This document shows, piece by piece, positions 24,464 through 34,303 of a DNA stretch of 37,471 nucleotides. The DNA is from Clostridiales bacterium (GTDB lineage: Bacteria; Bacillota; Clostridia; Lachnospirales; WRAX01). The notes beneath the pieces were generated by a model. That model saw nothing but the letters and a program-made list of their open reading frames with translations, was not told the DNA's origin and did not search any database. How positions within the stretch are numbered: position 1 is the first letter of the stretch; every line of letters begins with the position of its first letter. Location: assembly GCA_031265685.1 (NCBI GenBank), contig JAISCI010000058.1, positions 1 to 37,471 on the forward strand. Direction: 5' to 3'. The position numbers and the translations under genes are program-made.

Positions 24464-25228
24464 ATGGAGAAGAAACTGAGGCTGTACGCCTTCAATAACC
24501 TTACAAAGTCTCTCAGTTTTAACATCTATGACGTTTGCTACGCCAAGACGGAGCGCGAGCAGCGCGATTATATCGCCTACATCGACAAGCAGTATAACTC
24601 CGAGCGTCTCACGAAGATCCTTTACCATGTTACGGAAATGATCGGCGCCCACGTTATCAACGTGTCCAAGCAGGACTACGACCCGCAGGGCGCGTCCGTC
24701 ACTTTTCTTATCGCGGAGTCGTCCATGGTGCCGCAGGGCGGCGACGAAACCGTCATGCATCTCGACAAGAGCCACGTCGCGGTGCATACGTACCCGGAGT
24801 ACCACCCCGACACGGCCATAGCGACGTTCCGCGTGGATATCGACGTTACGACGTGCGGCGAGATTACGCCGCTTTCGACGCTCGACTATCTGATCGGATC
24901 GTTCGATTCGGACATCATCACGATGGACTACCGCGTGCGCGGCTTCACGCGCGAGGTGACCGGCAAGAAGCTCTACATCGACCACGACATAACGAGCATA
25001 CAGGACTATATCGACGACGCGGTCATCGCGCGGTACGACTGTGTGGATATTAACGTTTACCAGTCGAATATGTTCCACACCAAGATGCTGATCAAGGAAG
25101 TAGACTTGCAGAATTACCTGTTCAACGCCGACGTGTATGAGCTGGCGCCGAAGATACGGCTCTCGATAACCCAGAGCCTGCGCCAGGAAATGATTGAGAT
25201 ATTCAGCGGAGTGAACATATATGCTTAA
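24464..25228 (+). CDS. speD: S-adenosylmethionine decarboxylase proenzyme (class 1A type)
   Basis: Pyruvoyl enzyme of 254 residues, similar to E. coli SpeD in length. It decarboxylates SAM to supply the aminopropyl donor for SpeE. Self-cleavage should occur before Ser103 in LDKSHVAVHTYPE; Cys131 in TTCGEITPL matches the catalytic cysteine. This large form differs from the short (about 120-residue) enzyme of B. subtilis. GGAGGAA lies 8 nt before the ATG. Its end overlaps the decarboxylase start by 8 bp. It is first in a complete arginine-to-spermidine set. Confidence 0.95.
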   Translation: MEKKLRLYAFNNLTKSLSFNIYDVCYAKTEREQRDYIAYIDKQYNSERLTKILYHVTEMIGAHVINVSKQDYDPQGASVTFLIAESSMVPQGGDETVMHLDKSHVAVHTYPEYHPDTAIATFRVDIDVTTCGEITPLSTLDYLIGSFDSDIITMDYRVRGFTREVTGKKLYIDHDITSIQDYIDDAVIARYDCVDINVYQSNMFHTKMLIKEVDLQNYLFNADVYELAPKIRLSITQSLRQEMIEIFSGVNIYA

Positions 25229-26663
25229 TCAGGCGGACGCGCCTGTCCACGCGGCGCTCGAGACGCTCAAGCGAGCGCGGATCGTGCCGTTCGACGTGCC
25301 GGGGCATAAGCGCGGGCGCGGCAGCCGGGAACTCCGGGATTTCCTTGGAGAGAGCTGCCTGACTGTGGACGTCAACTCCATGAAGCCGCTCGACAACCTG
25401 TGCCACCCGACGGGCGTGATCCGGGACGCGGCGGCGCTTGCCGCCGAAGCTTTCGGCGCCGCCGAAGCTTTCTTTATGGTGGGCGGCACGACGAGCAGCG
25501 TCCAGGCGATGATACTCGCGTCCGTCGGCGAGGGCGACAAAATCATCCTGCCGCGCAACGTTCATCGGAGCGTCATTAACGCGCTGGTGCTCTGCGGGGC
25601 CGAGCCGGTTTACGTCAACCCCGGCGTCAGCCCGCGCCTGGGGATCGCGCTGGGTATGGATTACCGCGACGTCGAGAAAGCCGCGGACGCGAATCCGGAC
25701 GCGAAGGCCATCCTTGTCAACAACCCGACGTATTACGGCGTATGCCCCGATCTGCGCCGCGTAACGGCGCTGGCGCGCTCGCGCGGGATGGCGGCGCTTG
25801 TGGACGAAGCCCACGGCGCGCATTTCTATTTCGGCGGCGGCTTTCCCGTATCCGCGATGGCGGCGGGCGCGGATATGGCGAGCGTAAGTATGCATAAGTC
25901 GGGCGGATCGCTCACGCAAAGCTCGCTGCTTCTGGCCGGGCCGAACGTGGACGCGGACTATCTGCGCCAGATAATCAACCTCACCCAGACGACAAGCGGG
26001 TCGTACCTGCTGCTCGTGAGTCTCGATCTGTCGCGGCGCAATCTGGTTATGAGTGGCAGGGATATGTTCGGGCGGGTTCTCGAGATGGCCGAATACGCGC
26101 GCGGCGAGATCAACCAAATCGGCGGCTACTACGCCTTCGGGCGCGAGACGGCGGACGGCGGCGCGGCGTTTGACTTCGACCGCTCGAAGCTCTCCGTCAA
26201 CACGCTGGACGTCGGCCTGGCCGGGATCGAGGTTTACGATATACTGCGCGACGAGTACGATATACAGATAGAATTCGGCGATCTGGGGAATATCCTGGCG
26301 TATGTGTCCGCCGGAGACAACTACAAGAACATCGAGCGGCTGATCGGCGCTTTGGGCGAGATTCGGCGGTTCCGGATGCGCGGGCGCGCCGGTATGCTCG
26401 CGCGGGAATACGTCCCGCCCGTTGTGGATTTGCTCCCCAAGGCGGCCTTCTTCGCCCCGAAAGAGAGCGTGCCGCTGGCGTCCGCGCTCGGGCGCGTCGG
26501 CGCGGAATTCGCGATGTGCTATCCGCCCGGCATACCGATACTGGCGCCGGGTGAGCGCGTCACCGCCGACGTGATCGACTATATCCGCTACGCCAAAGAC
26601 CGCGGCTGCTACATGACGGGCACGGCGGACATGTCCCTGTCGAATCTTAACGTGGTTAAATAA
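25221..26663 (+). CDS. Arginine (Orn/Lys/Arg-family) decarboxylase
   Basis: PLP-dependent fold type I decarboxylase of 480 residues, the short clostridial/Bacillus SpeA form without the N-terminal wing domain. It shows the family start PFDVPGHKRG, GGTTSSVQAM (PLP phosphate), Asp195 and His198 in LVDEAHGAHF, and Schiff-base Lys226 in SMHKSGGSLTQSSLL. Arginine as substrate is inferred from the agmatinase gene downstream; lysine or ornithine are alternatives in this family. The start overlaps speD. The stop is followed within 1 bp by hairpin-family repeats. Confidence 0.9.
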   Translation: MLNQADAPVHAALETLKRARIVPFDVPGHKRGRGSRELRDFLGESCLTVDVNSMKPLDNLCHPTGVIRDAAALAAEAFGAAEAFFMVGGTTSSVQAMILASVGEGDKIILPRNVHRSVINALVLCGAEPVYVNPGVSPRLGIALGMDYRDVEKAADANPDAKAILVNNPTYYGVCPDLRRVTALARSRGMAALVDEAHGAHFYFGGGFPVSAMAAGADMASVSMHKSGGSLTQSSLLLAGPNVDADYLRQIINLTQTTSGSYLLLVSLDLSRRNLVMSGRDMFGRVLEMAEYARGEINQIGGYYAFGRETADGGAAFDFDRSKLSVNTLDVGLAGIEVYDILRDEYDIQIEFGDLGNILAYVSAGDNYKNIERLIGALGEIRRFRMRGRAGMLAREYVPPVVDLLPKAAFFAPKESVPLASALGRVGAEFAMCYPPGIPILAPGERVTADVIDYIRYAKDRGCYMTGTADMSLSNLNVVK

Positions 26664-26722
26664 TGAATTTTGCCTGGTGCCGCAAAATTCCTTATAAATT
26701 TTGCCTGATGCCGCAAAATTCC
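26664..26722. repeat. Two tandem palindromes between the decarboxylase gene and speE
   Basis: GAATTTTGC (26665-26673) with GCAAAATTC (26682-26690), then AAATTTTGC with GCAAAATTC (about 26696-26721). Both use a CCTGxTGCC-type spacer. They fill almost the whole gap and end just before the speE SD, so they would be in the operon mRNA as two hairpins. Confidence 0.8.
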
Positions 26723-26736
26723 TATGAGGTATCTGT

Positions 26737-27597
26737 ATGGATCTATGGTACAACGAATTGCATACACCGAACGTGCGCTTCTCCATCAAGGTTGAGAGGC
26801 AACTCTATTCCGCCGAGAGCCGATACCAGCGCATCGACGTGTTCGAGTCGCCGGAATTCGGGCGGTTCCTGACGCTGGACGGGTTTATAATGCTCACGGA
26901 GAAAGACGAGTTCATATATCACGAGATGATAACGCACGTGCCGATGGCCGTCAAGCCGGACGCGCGCCGCGTCCTTGTCGTCGGAGCGGGCGACGGCGGC
27001 GTGGCCCGCGAACTGGCGCGGTATCCCGCGATCGAATCCATCGAGGTGGCCGAGATCGACCGGCAGGTGGTGGACGTCTGCCGGGAGTATCTGCCGCGCA
27101 CCGCCGTCGGCTTCGACGACCCGCGCGTGACGGTGCATTATCAGGACGGTATGCGGTTTATCCGGAAGTTCGAGGACGCGTTCGACCTGATTATCGTCGA
27201 TTCCACCGACCCGACCGGTCCGGGCGAGAGCCTGTTCACGAAGGAATTCTACGGCAGCTGTCACAAGGCGCTGAAAGCGGACGGCATTATGGTGAACCAG
27301 CACGAAAGCCCGTTCTATCCCGACGACGCCGCCGCGATGGCGCGCGCCCACAAGCGCATACGCTCGACATTCGCGGTGTCCCGTGTGTATCAGGCGCATA
27401 TCCCGACATATCCATCGGGGCACTGGCTGTTCGGCTTCGCGTCGAAGGGAGCGGATCCCGTCCGTGATCTGGACGCGGAGAGATGGAACGCGCTGGGTAT
27501 AACCACCAGATATTACAGCGTCAGTCTTCACGCGGGCGCGTTTTGTCTGCCAAGATACGTTGAGGAGATGCTGGACAATGCCGTTAACGCCGTTTGA
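26737..27597 (+). CDS. speE: Spermidine synthase
   Basis: Aminopropyltransferase of 286 residues that makes spermidine from putrescine and decarboxylated SAM. It has an N-terminal beta domain (about 1-55: WYNELHTPNVRFSIKV), the SAM-type loop VVGAGDGGVAREL (GAGDGG at 83-88), VAEIDRQVVDVC, and the active-site VDSTDPTGPGESLFTKEFY with Asp155/Asp158. The ATG is preceded by TGAGGT. Its 3' end overlaps speB by 20 bp, indicating translational coupling. Confidence 0.95.
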   Translation: MDLWYNELHTPNVRFSIKVERQLYSAESRYQRIDVFESPEFGRFLTLDGFIMLTEKDEFIYHEMITHVPMAVKPDARRVLVVGAGDGGVARELARYPAIESIEVAEIDRQVVDVCREYLPRTAVGFDDPRVTVHYQDGMRFIRKFEDAFDLIIVDSTDPTGPGESLFTKEFYGSCHKALKADGIMVNQHESPFYPDDAAAMARAHKRIRSTFAVSRVYQAHIPTYPSGHWLFGFASKGADPVRDLDAERWNALGITTRYYSVSLHAGAFCLPRYVEEMLDNAVNAV

Positions 27598-28468
27598 GCG
27601 GCAGCCGGAATATTTCATCGGATGTGACAAGACATATGCCGGCGCCGACATCATCCTGTTCGGGGCGCCGTTCGACGGAACGGCGTCGTTCCGGCCCGGG
27701 GCGAGGTTCGCCCCCGCCGTTTTGCGGCGCGAGTCGTGGGGGCTGGAGACATTCTCGCCGTATCAGGATCGCGGCATGTCCCAGGCGCGCGCGCACGACG
27801 CGGGCGACCTAGACCTGCCGTTCGGCAGCCCAGCCCGCGCCGTCGGGATGGTCCGCGACGCCGTGAGCCGTATCGCGGCGGACGGCAAGCGTCCGTTCAT
27901 GATCGGCGGGGAGCACCTCCTGACGCTCGGCGCGGTTCAGGCTCTGGCGGACATATACCCCGATCTGCGCTTGCTGCATTTCGACGCGCACGCCGACCTG
28001 CGCGACGAATACCTTGGCGAGAAGCTGTCCCACGCGACCGTCATGCGGCGCATCTGGGAGATACTCGGCGATGGACGGATATTCCAGTTCGGGATACGGA
28101 GCGGCAAGCGCTCCGAATTTGAGTTCGCCGACGCCCACACGGATCTGCGCAAGTTTGATCTCATCGGGGTAAACGAGGTGTGCGCGTCTCTCGCGCCTTA
28201 CCCCGTTTACGTGACTATAGACCTCGACGTCCTCGATCCGTCCGTGTTCCCCGGTACGGGTACGCCCGAGCCGGGCGGCGTCTCCGTCGACAACCTGATA
28301 TTCTCCCGCTTCGGACTCCGCAAGCTGGGCAAGGGAGCGCCCCGCGCTGGCGTAGTCGGGATAGACGCGATGGAATTGTCCCCGCCATATGACTTTTCGG
28401 GGATTTCGGCGGCCGCCGCGGGAAAGGTGGTCAGGGAAATGGTGATCGCGCTTAGCGGCAGGGGATAG
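27578..28468 (+). CDS. speB: Agmatinase
   Basis: Ureohydrolase of 296 residues that splits agmatine to putrescine and urea. The two-manganese site is complete: His113 in GGEHLLTLG, Asp136/His138/Asp140 in FDAHADLR, and Asp215/Asp217 in IDLDVLDP. I choose ATG 27578 inside the end of speE, with GAGGAG 10 nt upstream. With the decarboxylase, SpeD and SpeE it completes arginine to spermidine. A 65-bp internal piece (28244-28308) is duplicated just downstream of the stop. Confidence 0.94.
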   Translation: MPLTPFERQPEYFIGCDKTYAGADIILFGAPFDGTASFRPGARFAPAVLRRESWGLETFSPYQDRGMSQARAHDAGDLDLPFGSPARAVGMVRDAVSRIAADGKRPFMIGGEHLLTLGAVQALADIYPDLRLLHFDAHADLRDEYLGEKLSHATVMRRIWEILGDGRIFQFGIRSGKRSEFEFADAHTDLRKFDLIGVNEVCASLAPYPVYVTIDLDVLDPSVFPGTGTPEPGGVSVDNLIFSRFGLRKLGKGAPRAGVVGIDAMELSPPYDFSGISAAAAGKVVREMVIALSGRG

Positions 28469-28507
28469 GACCCGCGGAAGTATCCGTCAAATATGCCATG
28501 CCGATTT

Positions 28508-28585
28508 GTGTTCCCCGGTACGGGTACGCCCGGGCCGGGCGGCGTCTCCGCCGGCAACCGGATATTTTCCCGTAATACGCGCTAG
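28508..28585 (+). pseudogene. Duplicated fragment of speB
   Basis: 28508-28572 matches 28244-28308 inside speB at about 60 of 65 positions, in the same orientation and exactly 264 bp (88 codons) away. Read in the speB frame it encodes VFPGTGTPGPGGVSAGN..., then seven more codons and a TAG at 28583. Flanking sequence does not match speB. It is a partial duplication rather than a gene. Confidence 0.8.
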
Positions 28586-28630
28586 TTGCACATACGCCGC
28601 GTGATCCGCAAATGTAATTTTTGCAGAACT

Positions 28631-28661
28631 AAGCCCCGCCGAGTTTCCGGCGGGGCTTTTT
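28631..28661 (+). terminator. Terminator of the polyamine run
   Basis: Strong stem AGCCCCGCC (from 28632) and GGCGGGGCT around GAGTTTCC, followed by TTTTT. It lies 160 bp after the speB stop, beyond the duplicated fragment. With AA on the other side it may also weakly serve the convergent GH2 gene. Confidence 0.92.
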
Positions 28662-28705
28662 ACCGACAATCCGCAGCCATTGCGCCGCTTCTTTCGCCGA
28701 GGTTA

Positions 28706-31700
28706 TCAGCCTATCTTGTTCAAGGTAAAGTCGTCCCACTGCCCCCACGCCTGGCTGTTCGCCGCGTTTGCGCGAATACCGAACGTTACGGATGCGCTAC
28801 CGGCGGGCACGGTAAACTCCATCTCCTGATATGTCCAGTGATCGTTCTTGTTTGAACCGTTTCCGGTTCCAAAGGCTATGATGTCCGCGTCAGTCGTGAC
28901 GGAACCGACGGTCGCGTAGGCTTGGAACTCGCTGCCCGTGAACGCCCCGCTGCGCGTCTTGAAGCCGAACACGTAAACGCCCGCGTCAAGCGTCATAGTC
29001 AAATGAGCGTTGCAGGTGTTGTTGCCGCCGACGACCCAGTATTTTATCGCTCCTCCGGAACCGCCCGTCTCATTCGCGGATGTGGCGCGGGAGAAGGAAC
29101 CGGCGCTGAAAGTCCAGTTGCTTCCAGTGGCGTTAAGGGTTGAGTTGTTGCTCGAAAGCAGATTATCCCCCTTGACGGTGACGGTCGCGACCGCGGGTAT
29201 GGACGTGCCGTCCACGACGCCGTTTACGGTGAACTTGCCGCCCTGGTTGAAAGCGGGGACGGTTCCCCAGGCTGCCGAAGCCGTGTCCGCGCCGCGCGGG
29301 CCGTTGTTATAGCGCACGCCGACGGTCGGCGGCAGGGCGACGGTTCCGCCCTGGTCGATCGAATATTTAAGCTCGTCAACGCTCTTGATACTGAGGGATT
29401 CTTCCGCCGTTATCGGCATGTACGTCGCGCCGTCCCACAGATACGCCTTGTAGGTCTTCGCCGCGTCGTAATCCGGGAGCGTCAGCGTTTCCCAGTCTGC
29501 CAACGAGAGCGCCGAATCGCCTTCCGCCTTGGAGAGGCGCGTCAGGCGCTCGCCGTCGTATTCCGCGAGCCAGCATGCCCAAACGCCCGAAACCGCGCCG
29601 TTGTTGCGCGCTGCGTAGTCTCCGACGACGTCCGTGCCGTTCTTCGAGATATAAAGCAACCCGGTATATCCCGAAACCGCTTTCGGCGGATCCAGCGCGA
29701 CGAGTTTAAGGCTCAGCTCGTCAATCAGGACATAGCTGTCCGCCGAATCCGCGTTCGCGAACACGCCAACGGCGGCTCTGCCGTTCGTGACGCGGATGTT
29801 CGGGATGGTAATCTTCGTCCAGGCGTAGTTGACGCTGGTGGCCGCCGCCGTGGCCTGGGCGTACGTCTGCCCCGCCGCGGACACGTCCGCCAGCAGATCA
29901 GCCGTTTCGGTCTCAGCGCCGTAGTTCTCGACAAAAGCGTAAAGTTCCAGCGGGTTGGTTCCGGATGGACCCCGCTTGAACCAGCCGCTGAACTCGTAGA
30001 TGCCCTCGGGCAGACCCTCTACCGCCTGATACAGCGAAGCGGAGTATCCGCCGCCCGTGTTGCGGAAGAACGCGTAGCGGTCCTCGTTGCCCGGCGGGTT
30101 CGCGTCCGAGCGCGTAGCGCCGTAAACCGCCGCCGTATCGGTAGAATCCAGCTTAGTCCAGCCCGGAATGTCGTTGGTGTCGGACGTGCCCGCGAGACTC
30201 GCGAAGCTGGGGTTTGTCAGCACATTATCGCCGACGTAGGGGCTGAGCGGCGTTATCCGCTGACCGTATATCTCCAGGCTGGCGACGCCATCGCCGGTGT
30301 TATCGACTACGCGTATATATCGCGTATCGGCCATAAGCGCGCTGACGACACTGCTCGGTCCGCTGTCCGCGCCTTCGTAATACGTATACCACGCGGCGCC
30401 GTCCGCGGAGCCTTGCAGGGCGCAGGCGTGGGAACCGCCGCCCGGCCACGCGACCGTCACGCCGTGGACGTAATAGGTATCGCCGACGTCCACCGTCAGC
30501 GACTGCCCCGCCTCCGACGGCTGCCAGTATGTCGAGCCGTCGTTATCCGTCGCCCATACGGGCTGACGGCCAGGCATGTTAGAGCCGGACTGCGCCGGTT
30601 CTTTCGCGAACGCGAGATCCGCCGCGGGGGAACCCGTCACCGCCAGCATACTGAACGACATCGGCTGCGAGTCCGGAGCGCTCGTTACGCGGACGAACCG
30701 GACGCTTTGAATCGCCGGTGAGAACGCGTCGCTCGAGAGTTTGGCCGATTCGGTGTTCCTGTTTTTGTACAGAACGGTCCGCCACGTCTCGCCGTCGCGC
30801 GAAACCTCCAGCTTGTACTTGTGCGCGGCGGTCTCTTCCCACGTTATGCCGACGCTCGATATGTCGTAGAATCCTTCCATATCGACCCACCATTTGTTGC
30901 CGGCGCCCGCGTCCGCCATCGTCATAAAGTCTCCGGGCGAGCCGTTGTTGCCGAAACGCGCCTCGCTGCCCGCCGCCAGGCCGACCGCCCAGGACGGCTT
31001 GCCCTCGGCATAGTCCACGGAAGCCGCTCCGGAGGACGCTTGCCCGTTCACATGAACTTCCGCTATCGCGAATGCCGAGACGCTCGCCTCAATGAAGCTG
31101 ATCCTGATGAACCGTGCGGATTTGCGGGCGCTCCCTATATACGCGAACTCCGCCCGCTCCTCGCTCGCAGCGTTCCCGGTCATATCCTCCAGCGGCAGCC
31201 AGCTGACGCCGTCGGCCGAGTATCGCATCCAGTATTTATAGGCGGAAGGTTCCGCCCAGAGTATCTCGATATCGGATATGTCGTACAGATCCCGCAGATC
31301 CACCTGCCAATACTGCCCAGCATTGCCGTTATCCGCCGTCCATACCGTAGCGTCAACGCCGTCGTTGGCGGCGGAGGCTGTTCCGCTGGAGGCGGAAGCG
31401 ACGCCCTCGGTCTTGGCCAGGCAGTGGTCGTCCGCGCCGGGATCAAACGTGGGTTCCGGGGGCGGCGACGGCGACGGGATTGGCGCGCCGTCCGTCCAAA
31501 GCTCGGTCGAATAGTATATATCGTTCTCGAGACGCGTCTTATCCTCGACGGATATCGTCAGCGTATCCGAGGACAGCCCGGACGACGACGCGCTTACGGT
31601 TATCGCGCCAGCCTGCGTGCCGCCTACAATCCAGACCGAAACCTGTCCGCCGCGCGGCGTTATCGTCGCGGACTTCACGCCGGGGCTGTTCGCCGTCTCG

Positions 31701-34219
31701 CCGCCGAGTATCCAGGCGTCGCCGCCCGATACCGTGACAGTGACGAGGTTGGCGCCCGTCGTCGGCGCGGACATGGTTATCGAATCCGCCGTGGTTCCGG
31801 AATTCGTGATGATATTGCCGTTCGCGTCGGTTATGTCGATATAGACAAGACGTTTGTCGCCGCCGTCGTTGGCCATGGGCCGGACGGTGGAGGGGGACGC
31901 GGGCGTCCCGCCCGAGCGCCAGTCGGACTGCCACGTAAGCCGCACGTTACTGGCCGACGTCGCGCGGGGATCCGTCACGGTGTACTCGGCGATCTGCTTG
32001 CCGCCCGCGTCGTAGCCGCGCGCGATAAGCTGTACATACGTGTGCGATATGCCCGTGAACGTCCACGGTTTGTAGTCCGTCCCGGCGTAAGCCGTGGTCA
32101 TGGCATAGCTCGTGCCGTTGTTATGGGCGGAGTGCTGCGTGTCGGCGGCGGTTTTGCCTGTGCCGAGCCGCGTCAGGGCGCCGCCTACGGTCGTCGCGCC
32201 GTAAAGCTCTACGCTGGCGCAGTTGGTGTATACCGGCACGTCGGTCGCCGCGCCGGAGGACGTGTCGAACCAGCGCGTGGCGATATAGATCATCGGGCCG
32301 GAGCGCACACCCTCGAGCGCCGACAGGTCGAGCGCCGGGTCGCGCTGGCTCTGCGCGTAGTAATACGCGTAATTGGCGATACGGTACATATCCACCAAGC
32401 CGCAGGGCGTCGGGTAGTTCTCGTATGACTTGCTGCCGCTGCCCGTGGTGGCGCTGGCGGGGTTGCCCTCGCCGAAGCCCGTGTAGTCCTGCCATACCCA
32501 ATAGTAACCCAAATTTCTGGTGCTACTCTGATCCCAGTCGAGCGACGCCTGGTAGTTAGCTACCTTCTGGCGGAGATACGCCTCGTTCGACACCCAGCGC
32601 AGGTGCCGCGACGACGACGCGTATCCGCCGTAGGCCCAGTCGCCGTCCTCGTAATAGAGATTGGGTTTTCCGGTGGTGAACCCGTTCTCCGACTTTGAAT
32701 GCACGTATCTTACGTCGACGGAGCCGGTATTGCCCGTCGTAACCATCTGTTTTGTCGGGAACTCCAGCTTCGCGTTCGCGACCAGCGTCGCCGCGTTGCC
32801 GGTGGAACCCTCGTTGTTGTCCAATTCCCAGAGAGCTATGGCTGGATGGTTGCGGTCACGCCGCATCATGTCCTTCGCCTCTGTGACGGTGAAATCGTTG
32901 GAGCTGGCCTGCCAGCCCGTTATCGGCTCCTGTACGAGAAGACCGTACTCGTCGCAGGCGGAGAGGAACGCTTCCGAATACGGGTAGTGCGCCAGGCGCA
33001 CCGCGTCGAAGCCGGCGTCCTTGATCAGGCGCACCTCGTCGCGCGCGGCGTCCGCCGGAACGGCGAAACCGACCATGCCGATCTCCTGGTGGGTGTTGGT
33101 GGCGCGCCCCTGCCACGCCTCTCCGTTTATCGTTATCGTGCCCTTCACCGAGCTTGTCGCGTTGCCCCACACAATGCTGCGGAAGCCCGTCGTGGTGAAA
33201 TAATGATCTACAGCCGCTCCGTCGATCAGCACCGTCGTCCTGACCTCGTAGAGGTTCGGGCTGTTCGGGTGCCACAGTCTGGCGCCGGTAATCGAGCCGG
33301 TCTGGGCGAACTGGTAGCTCGCCCCGGCGGCTATGGCCGACGCCGCGGTGGTGTTAGTGTAAACGGCGGAGGAACCGCCTTTCTCGAATATCTCGGTACG
33401 GACGCTTACGCTTTGGCTGGACGCTCCGTCGTTTTTGACGTGCGTGCCCACCCAGAACGCGACGTTTCCGGTAAAGCCCGTAAGGGCCGTCCCCGAGACG
33501 CCAGTTATCCCGAAGTTCGCGGCGCCGCCGCTGTAGCTCGTCGCCGTGTCAGAATGGATGAACACGCCGCCGGAGCCCGCCGCGTTCGCGAATATCGGGT
33601 CGGTGATATGTACCTTCTCGGTTACGGTCAGCGTTACGTCGCGGTAGATCCCGCCGTGGAACTTAAAGTCGGCAGGATCCTTTGTCACCTGCGGGCCGCT
33701 GGCGCGCGTCGTGTCGATCCTTACCGCGATAACGTTGGGTCCGTCCGCGCTGTAGAGCAGCTTGTTAGCGCCCGTGACGGCGGTCAGGTCGAACGTGAAA
33801 CGCATGAAGCCGCCCATGTGCGTGCCGATGGACGTTCCGTTGAGGTATACCTCGCAGTACTGCATGGCCGCGCCGATGTTGATGAAGATCTGCTTGCCGT
33901 CGAGATTCTCGGGCAGCGTGAACGATTTGCGGTACCACGCCACGCCGTTGTAGTTGCCGATGTCGCCGTAGGTGACGTAGTCCGTCGAGTGCGGCATGGC
34001 CACTGACGCCCAGCCCGAATCGTCGTAAGACACGGCCTCGGCCCCGGAGTTCGCTCCGGCCCTGTATTTCCATCCGGCGTTGAAATCAATCTCCTGCCGG
34101 AGGGGTTGCTCACCGACAGCCAGCGCCGAGAGGGTCACTCCGCCCTCGGGCATGACCAGACCGGCGAAAACGATGGCGAGCGCCAGAACCGCCGCCAGCG
34201 CCTTCCTTCTTTTCGTCAT
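28706..34219 (-). CDS. Secreted multidomain GH2 glycoside hydrolase
   Basis: 1837 residues. Signal peptide (about 1-36); GH2 sugar-binding (45-200), Ig-like (205-345) and TIM-barrel (350-640) domains. The acid/base is probably Glu470 in RNHPAIALWELDNNE and the nucleophile probably Glu546 in WVSNEAYLRQ, followed by GYYWVWQDYTGFGE. Then Ig-like modules (about 640-900), a Pro/Ser linker (912-926), three discoidin-like domains (about 930-1058, 1066-1197, 1200-1320), a carbohydrate-binding-like module (about 1328-1490), a bacterial Ig-like group 4 module (about 1590-1650) and a C-terminal binding-like module. No LPXTG, SLH or dockerin. The substrate is unknown; beta-galactosidase or beta-glucuronidase activity is typical of GH2. 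Confidence 0.9.
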   Translation of the reverse strand: MTKRRKALAAVLALAIVFAGLVMPEGGVTLSALAVGEQPLRQEIDFNAGWKYRAGANSGAEAVSYDDSGWASVAMPHSTDYVTYGDIGNYNGVAWYRKSFTLPENLDGKQIFINIGAAMQYCEVYLNGTSIGTHMGGFMRFTFDLTAVTGANKLLYSADGPNVIAVRIDTTRASGPQVTKDPADFKFHGGIYRDVTLTVTEKVHITDPIFANAAGSGGVFIHSDTATSYSGGAANFGITGVSGTALTGFTGNVAFWVGTHVKNDGASSQSVSVRTEIFEKGGSSAVYTNTTAASAIAAGASYQFAQTGSITGARLWHPNSPNLYEVRTTVLIDGAAVDHYFTTTGFRSIVWGNATSSVKGTITINGEAWQGRATNTHQEIGMVGFAVPADAARDEVRLIKDAGFDAVRLAHYPYSEAFLSACDEYGLLVQEPITGWQASSNDFTVTEAKDMMRRDRNHPAIALWELDNNEGSTGNAATLVANAKLEFPTKQMVTTGNTGSVDVRYVHSKSENGFTTGKPNLYYEDGDWAYGGYASSSRHLRWVSNEAYLRQKVANYQASLDWDQSSTRNLGYYWVWQDYTGFGEGNPASATTGSGSKSYENYPTPCGLVDMYRIANYAYYYAQSQRDPALDLSALEGVRSGPMIYIATRWFDTSSGAATDVPVYTNCASVELYGATTVGGALTRLGTGKTAADTQHSAHNNGTSYAMTTAYAGTDYKPWTFTGISHTYVQLIARGYDAGGKQIAEYTVTDPRATSASNVRLTWQSDWRSGGTPASPSTVRPMANDGGDKRLVYIDITDANGNIITNSGTTADSITMSAPTTGANLVTVTVSGGDAWILGGETANSPGVKSATITPRGGQVSVWIVGGTQAGAITVSASSSGLSSDTLTISVEDKTRLENDIYYSTELWTDGAPIPSPSPPPEPTFDPGADDHCLAKTEGVASASSGTASAANDGVDATVWTADNGNAGQYWQVDLRDLYDISDIEILWAEPSAYKYWMRYSADGVSWLPLEDMTGNAASEERAEFAYIGSARKSARFIRISFIEASVSAFAIAEVHVNGQASSGAASVDYAEGKPSWAVGLAAGSEARFGNNGSPGDFMTMADAGAGNKWWVDMEGFYDISSVGITWEETAAHKYKLEVSRDGETWRTVLYKNRNTESAKLSSDAFSPAIQSVRFVRVTSAPDSQPMSFSMLAVTGSPAADLAFAKEPAQSGSNMPGRQPVWATDNDGSTYWQPSEAGQSLTVDVGDTYYVHGVTVAWPGGGSHACALQGSADGAAWYTYYEGADSGPSSVVSALMADTRYIRVVDNTGDGVASLEIYGQRITPLSPYVGDNVLTNPSFASLAGTSDTNDIPGWTKLDSTDTAAVYGATRSDANPPGNEDRYAFFRNTGGGYSASLYQAVEGLPEGIYEFSGWFKRGPSGTNPLELYAFVENYGAETETADLLADVSAAGQTYAQATAAATSVNYAWTKITIPNIRVTNGRAAVGVFANADSADSYVLIDELSLKLVALDPPKAVSGYTGLLYISKNGTDVVGDYAARNNGAVSGVWACWLAEYDGERLTRLSKAEGDSALSLADWETLTLPDYDAAKTYKAYLWDGATYMPITAEESLSIKSVDELKYSIDQGGTVALPPTVGVRYNNGPRGADTASAAWGTVPAFNQGGKFTVNGVVDGTSIPAVATVTVKGDNLLSSNNSTLNATGSNWTFSAGSFSRATSANETGGSGGAIKYWVVGGNNTCNAHLTMTLDAGVYVFGFKTRSGAFTGSEFQAYATVGSVTTDADIIAFGTGNGSNKNDHWTYQEMEFTVPAGSASVTFGIRANAANSQAWGQWDDFTLNKIG

Positions 34220-34303
34220 TTTGATGAATCCCGCCTCTCCTAACGATGTTTCTATTAATCCTTAACAACGCCAACCGCCGCCAGCTTCCGAACCGCTCCC
34301 CCC

